NCBI RefSeq assembly: GCF_001758195.1
Contig: NZ_MASR01000001.1
Coordinates: 1,922,001 to 1,986,000, forward strand
DNA length: 64,000 nt
Direction: 5' to 3'
Source: Pseudohongiella acticola
GTDB taxonomy: Bacteria; Pseudomonadota; Gammaproteobacteria; Pseudomonadales; Pseudohongiellaceae
The translations under genes and the position numbers were made by a program. This document shows positions 34,384 through 43,395 of the stretch, in pieces. Positions within the stretch are counted from its first letter, which is position 1; each line of letters starts with the position of its first letter. The notes under the pieces are model-generated. The model had not been told where the DNA came from. It saw only the letters and a program-made list of their open reading frames with translations, and made no database searches.

Positions 34384-35853
34384 TTGACATCATCGGGCGC
34401 CGACACGACTCCATCACCTGAAGCGACCGCCGCGCTGCGCCGTGTGCTGCTGCTGATGATACTGCTGAATGCCTTTGCCACACCGCTGATGCTGTCCTCA
34501 GCCAACGTGGCACTGCCCTCCATCGCCACAGACCTCAGCCTGGACGCTGTGATATTGGCCTGGGTACCCATGGCTTACCTGATGGCGAGCACCATATTCG
34601 TGCTGATTTTTGGTCGTATTGCCGACAGTGTCGGCCGCAAACGCATCTTCCTGTTTGGCACCGCCGCCGTTGTGGTCAGCTCCGTTTATGCCGCCTTTGC
34701 CGTCAACAGCACCATGCTGCTGAGTGCGCGTTTTCTGCAGGGTGTCAGCGCGGCAATGCTGTATGCCACTCAAATGGCACTGGTGACCTCGGCGTTCCCC
34801 GCCAAAGAGCGCGGCAAGATGATCGGCCTGGTGGTCAGCTGCATTTATGTGGGCCTCTCCGCCGGACCCTTGCTGGGCGGTTATGTTATTGACCTTCTGG
34901 GCTGGCGCGCCGCCTTTCTGCTCCAGGTGCCGCTTGCCCTGGTGGTGCTGGCCCTGGGCGTGTTCAAGGTCCAGGGTGAATGGCGCGGCCGCACCCGGGT
35001 ACCCTTTGACCTGCCCGGCGCCATCGGCTGGGCGATCAGCATTGTATTGTTCTGTGTCGGCGTTTCGCGCCTGCCAGCGCTCAGCGGCCTGCTGATACTG
35101 TCCGCCAGCGCCGTGAGCTTTACGCTGTTCCTGCGTCATGCCCGGCGCAGCGCCAACCCGATCTGGGATGTGAATCTGTTCTTTAACAATCGTGTCTTCA
35201 CCGTGTCCAACCTGGTGTCCTTGCTGATGTACAGCGCCACCTACGCCATCGTGGTGCTGATGAGTCTGTACCTGCAGACCCTGCAGGGCCTGTCGGCAAC
35301 CAGCGCCGGCATGGTACTGATGATCCAGCCCATCATCATGGCCGCGCTGGCACCGGTCACCGGACGTCTGTCAGACAGGGTAGAGCCACGCATACTGGCA
35401 ACCGCCGGGATCACCATCACCACGATGGGCCTGTTTCTGTTATCGCGGCTGGATGCTGACAGCAGCCTGCTCTATGTCATCGGTTCACTGGTGATGACTG
35501 GCAGTGGCTTCAGCCTGTTCTCGCCGCCTAACGTCAATGCGATCATGAGCTCAGTCAGTGATGAACATGCCGGCACGGCCTCCGGAGCGGTCGCCACCAC
35601 CCGACTGCTGGGCCAGCTTAACAGCATGGTGCTGGTGACGCTGGCGCTGGCGTTGATGATGGGCAACACACCGATCAGCCCGGAAACCTATCCTGACCTG
35701 GCCCAAGCCGTGGAGCTGAGTTTCAGCATAGGCGTGGCTCTGTGTGTTCCGGCCATCGTCCTGTCGCTGCTGCGTGGGCGCGTTCACCCTCGCCAGCATG
35801 CCGCTGACAAACCGAAACATCCCACTCACAAACACCCCACTCACAAACAATAG
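34384..35853 (+). CDS. DHA2-type MFS exporter (EmrB/QacA-like)
   Basis: The 489-residue protein has about 14 helices and DHA2 motifs: NVALPSIATDLSLDAVILAW, IFGRIADSVGRKRIF (motif A) and GLSAGPLLGGYVIDLLGWR (motif C). It should export drugs or metabolites by proton antiport. The start is a TTG with AGGAAA close by; the only ATG upstream is closed by a stop codon. The C-terminus carries an odd HPTHKHPTHKQ tail made by a 12-bp direct repeat. The homoserine kinase gene begins 13 bp downstream. Confidence 0.85.
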   Translation: MTSSGADTTPSPEATAALRRVLLLMILLNAFATPLMLSSANVALPSIATDLSLDAVILAWVPMAYLMASTIFVLIFGRIADSVGRKRIFLFGTAAVVVSSVYAAFAVNSTMLLSARFLQGVSAAMLYATQMALVTSAFPAKERGKMIGLVVSCIYVGLSAGPLLGGYVIDLLGWRAAFLLQVPLALVVLALGVFKVQGEWRGRTRVPFDLPGAIGWAISIVLFCVGVSRLPALSGLLILSASAVSFTLFLRHARRSANPIWDVNLFFNNRVFTVSNLVSLLMYSATYAIVVLMSLYLQTLQGLSATSAGMVLMIQPIIMAALAPVTGRLSDRVEPRILATAGITITTMGLFLLSRLDADSSLLYVIGSLVMTGSGFSLFSPPNVNAIMSSVSDEHAGTASGAVATTRLLGQLNSMVLVTLALALMMGNTPISPETYPDLAQAVELSFSIGVALCVPAIVLSLLRGRVHPRQHAADKPKHPTHKHPTHKQ

Positions 35854-35866
35854 GCGAGCTGTCGAT

Positions 35867-36841
35867 ATGTCAGTGTTTACGCAACTCAGCGATACGGAAA
35901 TTGCCCGGTTTGTCAGCCGTTTTGATGCCGGCGCCTTTGTTACCGCCGAGGGCGTCAGTGGCGGCAGCGAAAACACCAACTATTTTGTTGACTGCAGCGG
36001 CGGCCGTTTTGTGCTGACACTGGTAGAACGCGGCCCCAGCGCCGACCTGCCATTTTTTGTCAGACTGCTCGACTGCCTGCATGCTGCCGGGCTGCCCGTG
36101 CCTCATGCCATCACCGATCGCGATGGAAACGCCCTGCACACGCTCCGCAACAAACCCGCGCTACTGCAGCCCAGGCTCAGTGGCAGCCATGTCGAGCACG
36201 TCAATGCCAACCAGTGCGCGGCACTGGGCACAATGCTGGCGAAATTGCATAACTCAGCCTGTGACCTTGAGCGCACCAGTGATCGCGGCGCCGACTGGAC
36301 CGTGCAGAAAGCAATGAGCTTACTGGATACCGTTTGGAAGTCGCATACGCCGTGGCTGGAGCCGGCGCTGCTGGTGCTCAAAGAGTGGCTGGATTTCTCG
36401 GGCAGCGAAGGCTTCAAGAACACCGACCCGGACACCAGCCTGCCGACATCCATCATTCATGGCGACCTGTTCCGCGACAACGTGTTATTTGAAGGCGACC
36501 GCATTACTGGCGTCATTGATTTTTACAACGCCGCCACCGGCTGGACCCTGTTTGATATAGCGGTCTGTGTGAACGACTGGTGTGTTGACGACTTTTGCCT
36601 GAATACAGATCGCACGGATGCGCTGCTGACAGCCTATGCCAGCGTCCACCCGTTCAGTGCGCAGGAACGGGCGTGCTGGTCACAAATGTTGCAACTGGCG
36701 GCGCTGCGCTTCTGGGTGTCGCGCCAGCAGTATGCGCTGGAACATAAAAACCAGGCCGGCGTGCTGGTGAAAGATCCAGAGTATTTTCATCGCGTCATGA
36801 AGATGCATGTGCAGAGCGGCCAGACTGTTGATCTGCCCTGA
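35867..36841 (+). CDS. thrB: homoserine kinase (ThrB, choline kinase-like)
   Basis: The 324-residue protein is of the APH/choline-kinase fold used by Pseudomonas-type homoserine kinases: MSVFTQLSDTEIARFVSRF, GGSENTNYFVDC, SIIHGDLFRDNVLFEGD (catalytic HGDLxxDN), VIDFYNAATGW (metal Asp). It phosphorylates L-homoserine for threonine synthesis. The other thr genes are not in the window. The ATG at 35867 was chosen because the longer frame would run into the transporter gene. It follows that gene closely. Confidence 0.9.
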   Translation: MSVFTQLSDTEIARFVSRFDAGAFVTAEGVSGGSENTNYFVDCSGGRFVLTLVERGPSADLPFFVRLLDCLHAAGLPVPHAITDRDGNALHTLRNKPALLQPRLSGSHVEHVNANQCAALGTMLAKLHNSACDLERTSDRGADWTVQKAMSLLDTVWKSHTPWLEPALLVLKEWLDFSGSEGFKNTDPDTSLPTSIIHGDLFRDNVLFEGDRITGVIDFYNAATGWTLFDIAVCVNDWCVDDFCLNTDRTDALLTAYASVHPFSAQERACWSQMLQLAALRFWVSRQQYALEHKNQAGVLVKDPEYFHRVMKMHVQSGQTVDLP

Positions 36842-36877
36842 TTCCTTTTTTGGCTCTTTTCCTGATTCTTGTCCTGA

Positions 36878-36901
36878 TTCCGGTTCCGGTTCCGGTTCCG
36901 G
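36878..36901. repeat. TTCCGG hexanucleotide microsatellite
   Basis: Four perfect TTCCGG units lie 37 bp after the thrB stop codon, preceded by a degenerate TCCTGATTC repeat. The rest of the 157-bp gap before the next gene holds no other element I can name. Confidence 0.8.
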
Positions 36902-36998
36902 TTCTGCGGCAAACACATGAATATGTCTTTATGACCACCAGTTTGTTAATGTTTGACCCTGTCGCCCGTTACGACTAAATCAACAGGACAACAATAAA

Positions 36999-38603
36999 AT
37001 GCCTGACAATCAGCCCCCTCGTCTGCCAGCCAAACCCATACTGGCCCCCTTTGCCCTGTTCCTGCTGGCCAGCCTGCTGATGTACGCAGCACTGTTTCCG
37101 TTACTGTCGTGGACGGTGTTCTCCGAGGACGACTCCCACCTGATGCGCGTGGCCATCGACTACGCCTGGTGGCAGCACTTTTTTATGCCGGAAATTTACC
37201 GTGAACTGTCTGCGGCCAACTACACTCCGATTCCACTGGTGATCTACAAGACCCTGGTGTCATCGTTCGGTTTTAGCACCCATGCCTTCCTGATCTTCAT
37301 GCTCGTGGCCATCAGCCTGGTGTCGGCACTCGCAGCCGTACTGACCGAGCTGATGACGCGTAACCGGATGGCGTCCTGGGCAGTCATGCTGCTGATTTTC
37401 TCCAGCATGTCCATGCACACACTGATCACCCGCTTCTACACCATGCATTATCTGATTGGCGGCATATTCGCGCTGGCAACGCTGGTGGTGATTTTTCGGC
37501 GGGATGTCAAAGACTGCTCACCGTGGCTGCCCTCGCTGCTGTTGTTGCTGGCGCTGGTGTCGAAAGAGGTCTACCTGGTGCTGGCACCACTGGTGGTGCT
37601 GATCGCACTGTACCGCCGCAACATCAGACTGGTCGTCGGCGCTGGCCTGGCATTATTGGTTTATCTGGCTTTGCGCACCTGGATGCTCGGCATGTCGGTC
37701 GACATTGGCGGCGAAAGCAGTTATTTCGCCGGCTTCTGGGGCATCAGCAGCGAAGCCTGGATCAGCTTTATCGCCTGGTACATGAAAACCAGGATGTTCA
37801 TTCTGGCGGCGCTGGTACTGGCCCTGTTCATGAACTTCTGGCGCACGCTGCTGTTGTTGCCGCTGGCCCTGATTTTTGCCGCCCCGGGGCTGGCCGTCTC
37901 GCATGGTATCGTTGAACACACCCTGCATGGCGATCGCATATTTTTTGCCGTCGATTGTGCACTGGCGCTGGTTGCCATTATCTCGCTGTCGCAGTCGGCG
38001 TTCTTCCAGCGCGTTGCCCGGCCACTGCCACTGCTGGCTGCGTTCGCACTGTTCCTGGCCGTGTATGTGTTCAACAACGCCAGCTACCGTACCCAACTGG
38101 AACAGACCGCAGATTTTCGTATTACCCAGTTCCTGCTCGACAATCTGGCAGACCTTGAAGGCGCCACCCTGTTTGTTCCCATGAACTTCATTCAGGGTGA
38201 CCTGATGCGGGTGAATGATGCCCTGGAGCAACCACGTTTTCTCATCACCCAGAACTGTGTCGCGGCACTGGGCGCCGCCGAAGGTGAGCTGTTCATGTTC
38301 AACGGCGCCGGTGAAGCCATCACTCGCGCCGAGCTGACAGCCAACTGCGTACCGGCCAGTGTCAATCCGGTGGTGGACATCGCGCCGCGTTACAACAACG
38401 GTCTGCTGCAATGGCAGCTGCAGTTCCCGGAAGGTTTCAGCGGCGGCGTGCTGTTTGTGGACCGTGCGTTTGCTGTGCCGATTCCGGCGTTCTCCCAGCA
38501 ACTGGTGAAACCAGCGCCGGGCGAACGCTACCAGCTGTTTGCCAACAACGGCGTCAACTGGTGGTTCTCCGAGATCGCGCCGATGGACATCATCACTGAC
38601 TGA
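36999..38603 (+). CDS. multi-pass membrane protein (GT-C glycosyltransferase-like)
   Basis: The 534-residue protein has about ten hydrophobic helices (20-360) and a C-terminal periplasmic tail (about 360-534). Its first loop FSEDDSHLMRVAIDY contains an Asp pair after helix 1, as in GT-C enzymes (ArnT/PMT family), and a conserved Tyr/Asn motif ANYTPIPLV. It may transfer a sugar from a lipid carrier to an outside acceptor. No exact family can be named. It is a stand-alone gene with a hairpin right after it. Confidence 0.65.
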   Translation: MPDNQPPRLPAKPILAPFALFLLASLLMYAALFPLLSWTVFSEDDSHLMRVAIDYAWWQHFFMPEIYRELSAANYTPIPLVIYKTLVSSFGFSTHAFLIFMLVAISLVSALAAVLTELMTRNRMASWAVMLLIFSSMSMHTLITRFYTMHYLIGGIFALATLVVIFRRDVKDCSPWLPSLLLLLALVSKEVYLVLAPLVVLIALYRRNIRLVVGAGLALLVYLALRTWMLGMSVDIGGESSYFAGFWGISSEAWISFIAWYMKTRMFILAALVLALFMNFWRTLLLLPLALIFAAPGLAVSHGIVEHTLHGDRIFFAVDCALALVAIISLSQSAFFQRVARPLPLLAAFALFLAVYVFNNASYRTQLEQTADFRITQFLLDNLADLEGATLFVPMNFIQGDLMRVNDALEQPRFLITQNCVAALGAAEGELFMFNGAGEAITRAELTANCVPASVNPVVDIAPRYNNGLLQWQLQFPEGFSGGVLFVDRAFAVPIPAFSQQLVKPAPGERYQLFANNGVNWWFSEIAPMDIITD

Positions 38604-38609
38604 CCGGCC

Positions 38610-38626
38610 GAGCCCGATCCGGGCTC
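38610..38626. terminator. short GC hairpin after the membrane protein gene
   Basis: GAGCCCG-ATC-CGGGCTC is a perfect 7-bp stem 7 bp after the stop codon. It lacks a T-run and could be an intrinsic or factor-assisted terminator. Confidence 0.4.
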
Positions 38627-38645
38627 ACCATCCGCAAACAGCCTG

Positions 38646-38693
38646 TTGACAGGCTGAACCCTCACTGTATATAGTGTGTATATGGATATACAC
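38646..38693 (+). promoter_or_regulatory. promoter and palindromic operator of the GntR operon
   Basis: A consensus -35 TTGACA (38646-38651) is followed after 18 bp by TATAGT (38670-38675). A perfect 18-bp palindrome GTGTATAT-GG-ATATACAC (38676-38693) begins right after the -10 and covers the ATG at 38682. The expected transcription start is at or very near that ATG, so the mRNA may be leaderless. A second inverted repeat (CAGCCTGT-TG-ACAGGCTG, 38639-38656) covers the -35. Autorepression by the GntR protein is the simplest explanation. Confidence 0.6.
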
Positions 38694-39080
38694 ACTGACC
38701 TGACATTGTCACAGACCGACCACCGCCCGATGTATCTGCAGATCATGGACCAGATACGTCATCGCGTGGCTGCGGGTGACTGGCCGCCGGGCCGGGAGAT
38801 CCCTTCCATCCGTGCCATGGCCGCCGGCCTCAGCATCAGTGTCATCACCGTCAAACGGGCCTACCTGGAACTGGAGCGCGACGGTGTGATCATCACCCGT
38901 CAGGGTAAAGGCTCCTTCATTTCCGACAACCCGGGCCTGGGTTCATCACTGCAGCAACAGGCGCTGGACGCTCACCTGCAGGATGCCATCGACAGCGCCA
39001 GTTTGCTGGGCCTGGATGACCAGGCACTGCTGAAGCGCCTGCAATCCCTACAGCAGCTGCGCAAGGAGAAAAAAGTATGA
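38682..39080 (+). CDS. GntR-family (YtrA-type) regulator
   Basis: The 132-residue protein has an N-terminal winged helix (DHRPMYLQIMDQIRHRVAAGD, PSIRAMAAGLSISVITVKRA, TRQGKGSFIS) and only a short C-terminal helix region, the plan of YtrA-type GntR repressors. These control ABC transporter operons in response to membrane or cell-wall stress. The start is at ATG 38682, which lies inside the palindromic operator; no ribosome site is present before it. It is followed by the ABC genes with 4-bp overlaps. Confidence 0.9.
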   Translation: MDIHTDLTLSQTDHRPMYLQIMDQIRHRVAAGDWPPGREIPSIRAMAAGLSISVITVKRAYLELERDGVIITRQGKGSFISDNPGLGSSLQQQALDAHLQDAIDSASLLGLDDQALLKRLQSLQQLRKEKKV

Positions 39081-39988
39081 CGCACACCGCCATAGCGCTG
39101 CAGGGGGTCTGCAAACGTTACCCGTTCTTTCAGCTGAACGATCTGTCGTTTTCGCTGGAGGAAGGCCAGATCATGGGTTTTGTCGGCCCCAATGGCGCCG
39201 GCAAAAGCACTACCATTCGCCTGATCATGGGCCTGCTGCAGCCCGACGCCGGGCAGGTCTCGGTGCTCGGCCAGCGCATGACCGATCAGCAGGCCCAGGC
39301 GAAGCGTGATATCGCCTTTGTGGCCGATGGCATGGGTCTGCACGCCAACGCGACACTGGGCTGGCACATCGATTTTGTTCGCACCATGGTGCCGTATTGG
39401 GACAAACACTATGCTGATCAGTTGCTGAAAAGATTCAACCTGCACCTGCCACAGACCATCAAAAGCCTGTCCACCGGCGAGCGGGTCAAAGCGCTGCTGT
39501 TGCTGGCCCTGGCTCGCCGCCCGCGCCTGCTGGTGCTTGATGAACCAACCACGGGACTGGATCCGGTGGCCCGGCACGAGATTCTGGCAGAACTGACCGA
39601 TGTGCTGCTGGATGATTCACGCTCGGTGCTGTTTTCCTCTCACAACACCCGGGATGTGGAGCAGATCTCCGATCAGATTACCTTTATCGATCGCGGCCGC
39701 CTGATCGAATCCAGCGACAGGGATTCATTTATTGAACGCTGGCGCCGCATTCATCTGAATGTGCCCGACCATGTCGTGCTGCCAGCAGATCAGGGCCGGG
39801 CCGATGTGGTGACCAGCGGACACACGACCACCATCACTACGGGTAACTGGAGTCCGTCACTGGAGCAGGCCTATATCAACAGCGGCGCAGTCATTCACGA
39901 GGTGCAGCGCATGAACCTGGAAGAAATTTTTATCGCCAGTGTCCTGAGCAAGCGCCGGCAGATTGAAGCCGAGGAGTCAGCCGCATGA
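39077..39988 (+). CDS. ABC transporter ATPase (YtrB-like)
   Basis: The 303-residue protein has Walker A GPNGAGKSTTIR, a degenerate signature LSTGERVKALLLLAL and Walker B LLVLDEPTTGLD, followed by a C-terminal domain of about 80 residues (VLPADQGRADVVTSGHTTTI). Its neighbours are a GntR regulator (4-bp overlap, ATGA) and a permease (4-bp overlap), so it powers this exporter. The odd signature (T in place of the second G) occurs in YtrB/ABC-2 type families. Confidence 0.9.
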   Translation: MTHTAIALQGVCKRYPFFQLNDLSFSLEEGQIMGFVGPNGAGKSTTIRLIMGLLQPDAGQVSVLGQRMTDQQAQAKRDIAFVADGMGLHANATLGWHIDFVRTMVPYWDKHYADQLLKRFNLHLPQTIKSLSTGERVKALLLLALARRPRLLVLDEPTTGLDPVARHEILAELTDVLLDDSRSVLFSSHNTRDVEQISDQITFIDRGRLIESSDRDSFIERWRRIHLNVPDHVVLPADQGRADVVTSGHTTTITTGNWSPSLEQAYINSGAVIHEVQRMNLEEIFIASVLSKRRQIEAEESAA

Positions 39989-40647
39989 TCAGTCCCGTTA
40001 TTGCCCAATTGATTAAGAAGGACCTTTCCCTGCATCTGCGCTTTGTACCGGTGGTCGTCGTCGCTGGCGTGATCTCCCTGGCGGCGGCAGCGATTGACGG
40101 CATCATCAGCTCGGTCATGTATATCACCACACTGGTAGCATTCGGGCTGCTGATTGGCATGTATAACGTCGCCCAGGAACGGGATAAACAGATTCACCTG
40201 TTCATGCTGAGCCTGCCAGTTACCGCTCTGCAATACACGCTGTCAAAGACCCTATCGTCCCTGCTGTGCTTCCTGTTGCCCTGGACCATACTGACAGCAA
40301 TGACCGTGGTGGCCATCCTTGCCATCGACGCGGTGCCCGATGGCTTGCTGCCTTTTACGCTGCTGATGCAACTCTATTTTGTTGCAAACTTCTGTGTCTT
40401 TCTGGCCGTGGTTCTGACCACCAGTTCGGAGAAGGTTGTTATTTCCACCATCATCATCACCAATATGAGTATTACCCTGATCATCAACCTGCTCAGCCGG
40501 TTGCCTGCCATCGCACAGACCATGGAAACCGATGTCATTCTGTGGTCGCCCGCGATAGTCGCGATACTGCTGGCCGAGCTCGCCTTGTGTGTTGTACCCC
40601 TGTTGCTGGCTGTTGCCATGCAAAACAAAAAACTGGATGTTTACTGA
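39985..40647 (+). CDS. ABC-2 type permease
   Basis: The 220-residue protein has six hydrophobic helices and starts SPVIAQLIKKDLSLHLRF, like the integral part of ABC-2 transporters. It has an early AQERDKQIHLFMLSLPVT segment, typical of the first cytoplasmic loop. It overlaps the ATPase gene by 4 bp and so forms the membrane part of the complex. Substrate unknown. Confidence 0.85.
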   Translation: MISPVIAQLIKKDLSLHLRFVPVVVVAGVISLAAAAIDGIISSVMYITTLVAFGLLIGMYNVAQERDKQIHLFMLSLPVTALQYTLSKTLSSLLCFLLPWTILTAMTVVAILAIDAVPDGLLPFTLLMQLYFVANFCVFLAVVLTTSSEKVVISTIIITNMSITLIINLLSRLPAIAQTMETDVILWSPAIVAILLAELALCVVPLLLAVAMQNKKLDVY

Positions 40648-40660
40648 GGAGGCTCCTGTC

Positions 40661-41866
40661 ATGGTTGCCGTTACCAATGATCCGAACCGTTTGCACGCCC
40701 TGGATGCTGTACGTGCCTTTGCGCTACTGGCAGGTATTGTGCTGCATGCGACGATGTCGTTTTTCCTGCCTATTCCTGCCATGGATGTGTCACAAAGCAC
40801 GAGTCTGGGTGTGCTGTTCTATGTCATTCACATTTTTCGCATGACGCTGTTCTTTATGATCGCCGGCCTGTTTGCGCACAAGGTGTTTCACCGTCGGGGA
40901 CTGCCCGCCTTTGCCCGTGACCGAGGACGCCGCATTGTCCTGCCCATGTTTGTCGGCTGGCTGATTCTGTCTCCCCTGCTGGGCGTGATTGTCGTGTGGG
41001 GATTGATTCGCACCTTCGGAGCGGCCGCCGCTGAAGGTGCGCCGACTGCGCCTGCAATGGGTTTACCGCTGACCCACCTATGGTTCCTGTATTATCTTTG
41101 TATCTTTTATGTGGGCTTCCTGACACTCAGACAATTGTTTGTGGCAGTAGCCGGTAGCAACACCTTCCTGCACAGGATCGTCGATAAAGTGGTTGCCGGA
41201 TTAACCTCCACCGTTGTCGGCCCCGTGGTCTTTGGCCTGCCATTGGCGGCAGTATTTCTAAGCAGTCCAGCCTGGGCTGCATGGCTAGGGCTGCCCACAC
41301 CCGACTACGGTCTGACCCCGCAGCTGCCGGCAATGGTGGGCTACGGTGGCGCCTTTGCGCTGGGCTGGATGCTGGATCGCCAGGGTGAACTGTTACACGT
41401 GATCCGCCGCAACGGGCTGATCAATCTGGGCTTGGCCGTGGTGCTGACGGTGGTCAGTCTGATGCTGGTAGGCCTGACGCCCCCGCTGGCGCCCGATCCC
41501 TTTGTGGATAATGCCGCCTGGCAGCGCCCCGTGTATATTCTGTGTTACACCAGCGCCATGTGGTTCTGGACCTTTGGCATCATCGGCACGGCACTGCGCT
41601 TTTTATCCCAACCCAGTGCGCGCTGGCGCTACCTGGCTGATGCCTCCTACTGGATGTACCTGATCCACCTGCCGGTGGTGTTCTTCCTGCAGGTGGTAGT
41701 GGCACAACTGCCGCTGCACTGGAGCATCAAGTTCCCGTTCATACTGGTGGTGGCCACGGCGGTCTTGTTGCTCAGCTATCACTGGCTGGTACGCCCGACC
41801 CGGCTGGGCAAGGCACTGAACGGCAAAGCAATCCCGCGGGCACAGCCAGTGCCGGTTACTACCTAA
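40661..41866 (+). CDS. acyltransferase 3 family membrane protein
   Basis: The 401-residue protein has about ten helices and an acyltransferase-3 start: RLHALDAVRAFALLAGIVLHATMSF, with the Arg/His pattern of helix 1. Other motifs are FFMIAGLFAHKVFHRRG and SYWMYLIHLPVVF near the end. Such enzymes O-acylate sugars on the cell surface (OpgC-like). The ATG at 40661 follows GAGGAGG; the longer frame would run into the permease gene. It is the last gene of the GntR operon. Confidence 0.85.
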   Translation: MVAVTNDPNRLHALDAVRAFALLAGIVLHATMSFFLPIPAMDVSQSTSLGVLFYVIHIFRMTLFFMIAGLFAHKVFHRRGLPAFARDRGRRIVLPMFVGWLILSPLLGVIVVWGLIRTFGAAAAEGAPTAPAMGLPLTHLWFLYYLCIFYVGFLTLRQLFVAVAGSNTFLHRIVDKVVAGLTSTVVGPVVFGLPLAAVFLSSPAWAAWLGLPTPDYGLTPQLPAMVGYGGAFALGWMLDRQGELLHVIRRNGLINLGLAVVLTVVSLMLVGLTPPLAPDPFVDNAAWQRPVYILCYTSAMWFWTFGIIGTALRFLSQPSARWRYLADASYWMYLIHLPVVFFLQVVVAQLPLHWSIKFPFILVVATAVLLLSYHWLVRPTRLGKALNGKAIPRAQPVPVTT

Positions 41867-43390
41867 TCAATCAGTGGCCTGTTCTGTTGCTGTCATCGCC
41901 GCCAACACCGACTCGGCCAGCGTCCACACCGGGCGCGGGCCACGGGTGGTGACGCCCATGCGCATCACGATCAGGTCCTGGTCGGGGAACATCAGAATGT
42001 TCTGCCCTTCAAAGCCTGACAGGTAATACATGTTGGCAGGCAGATTCGACAGCGGCCGGCTGTCAGGATCATCCGGGGCGCCGGCATTCAGCCACATCTG
42101 CACACCATACTGACCTCGCTCGGCGGCAGGCGCCGGGGTCAGGCTGTAGTCCACCCAGCCTTCAGGCAGAATACGCTCGCCATTCCACAGGCCGTCCTGC
42201 ATGTACAGCAGACCGAACTTTGCCCAGTCGCGCGGTGTCGCATACATGTACGATGATCCGACAAAGGTGCCGCTGGCATCGGGCTCGATCACCGCCGATG
42301 TCATGCCTAGTTTGCTGAACAGCCGCTCCTGCGGAAAGTTAAAATAGTCCTGATAGTTGGTGAACAACTGTCGCTGGATGCGGGCGATGATATTGCTGGT
42401 ACCGCTGTTGTAGTAAAACGTGCTACCTGGCTCATGTGCCAGTGGCTTATCGATGGTAAACGCCGCCGTGTCACCGGTGGTGTACAACATCAGAATCACA
42501 TCAGACATGGAACCGGATGTATAAACCTCCGAGTACTGCATACCGCTGGTCATGTGCAGCAACTGCTCCATCGTGATGCTGCGACGCTCGTCGCCATCGT
42601 TACGCCATTCCGGCACGTTGGCGGGTGCATCCACATGCAGCAAGCCATCGGCGGCCAGTATGCCAGTGAGCGCGGCAGTCACGGTTTTGGTCATCGACCA
42701 GCCCAATTGCGGCATGTCAGCTGTAAAAGGTTCCGCATATTGTTCGGCAATGATTTTGCCATCGTGAATCACCAGCACGGCACGGGTATCAATGTTCTGA
42801 TCTGGCTCCATGTCCTCAAACGCCTGATCCACAGCTGCCCGAACGGCGGTCATATCAAAACCGGGCACTTCCTCTGGCAACGCCACCTGATTGCCAATCG
42901 GCCAGGGCTGGTCAGCGACGTCCGGTTTTTGCGGATACAGTTCGGGATCAAACTGTGCGCGCAAACTGATCGGCGAGGCGTTCTTCAGCAGAGTGCAGCC
43001 AATCTGATCGCGGTACAGCGCACGGACGGTCATGGTGCCGCCATTGACGGCCATGGCGCCGCTGACAATATCGTCGTCAAAATTGAAGTCGGCGTCGCTT
43101 AAGGCCGGACTGTTAAGCTCATTGGCCATGACATGGTCAACTGTTCTGCCGCCCACCAGCACAGACGAACACAGGCGTTTGACCGCGCTGCCCAATGCAA
43201 TCTCGGCGGCAACGGCGGCTTCTGCCATCGCTTGCGGATCTGTCGCTGATTCCTGCTCGGCAACCTGTTCGGCCATGGTATCCACGGCAGAAGGCGATGC
43301 CATTGCTGGTGCTTCAGGTTCCGAGCAGGCGGCAATAAGACCCGCCAGACTGGCGGTTAGTGACAAGGCGATAATACGGGTATGTTTCAA
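41867..43390 (-). CDS. serine hydrolase lipoprotein (class C beta-lactamase-like)
   Basis: The 507-residue protein has a lipobox (ASLAGLIAAC, Cys 22) and a beta-lactamase/transpeptidase fold: active-site Ser and Lys in GWSMTKTV, with YxN-type motif YYNSGTSN and DWAKFGLLYMQDGLWNGERIL. It resembles 6-aminohexanoate-dimer hydrolases and esterase EstB-type enzymes. A long first domain (about 25-170) is not conserved. It is 5 bp downstream of the SGNH hydrolase gene, on the same strand. Confidence 0.88.
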   Translation of the reverse strand: MKHTRIIALSLTASLAGLIAACSEPEAPAMASPSAVDTMAEQVAEQESATDPQAMAEAAVAAEIALGSAVKRLCSSVLVGGRTVDHVMANELNSPALSDADFNFDDDIVSGAMAVNGGTMTVRALYRDQIGCTLLKNASPISLRAQFDPELYPQKPDVADQPWPIGNQVALPEEVPGFDMTAVRAAVDQAFEDMEPDQNIDTRAVLVIHDGKIIAEQYAEPFTADMPQLGWSMTKTVTAALTGILAADGLLHVDAPANVPEWRNDGDERRSITMEQLLHMTSGMQYSEVYTSGSMSDVILMLYTTGDTAAFTIDKPLAHEPGSTFYYNSGTSNIIARIQRQLFTNYQDYFNFPQERLFSKLGMTSAVIEPDASGTFVGSSYMYATPRDWAKFGLLYMQDGLWNGERILPEGWVDYSLTPAPAAERGQYGVQMWLNAGAPDDPDSRPLSNLPANMYYLSGFEGQNILMFPDQDLIVMRMGVTTRGPRPVWTLAESVLAAMTATEQATD

Positions 43391-43395
43391 ATCAG

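Noticed and set aside
36680-36916. minus-strand frame with an EPEPEPEPES stretch made by the TTCCGG repeat
   Set aside because: Mostly antisense to thrB; the repeat explains the composition; no ribosome site.
37653-38501. 282-residue minus-strand frame opposite the membrane protein
   Set aside because: Gln/Arg/His-rich composition typical of an antisense of hydrophobic helices.
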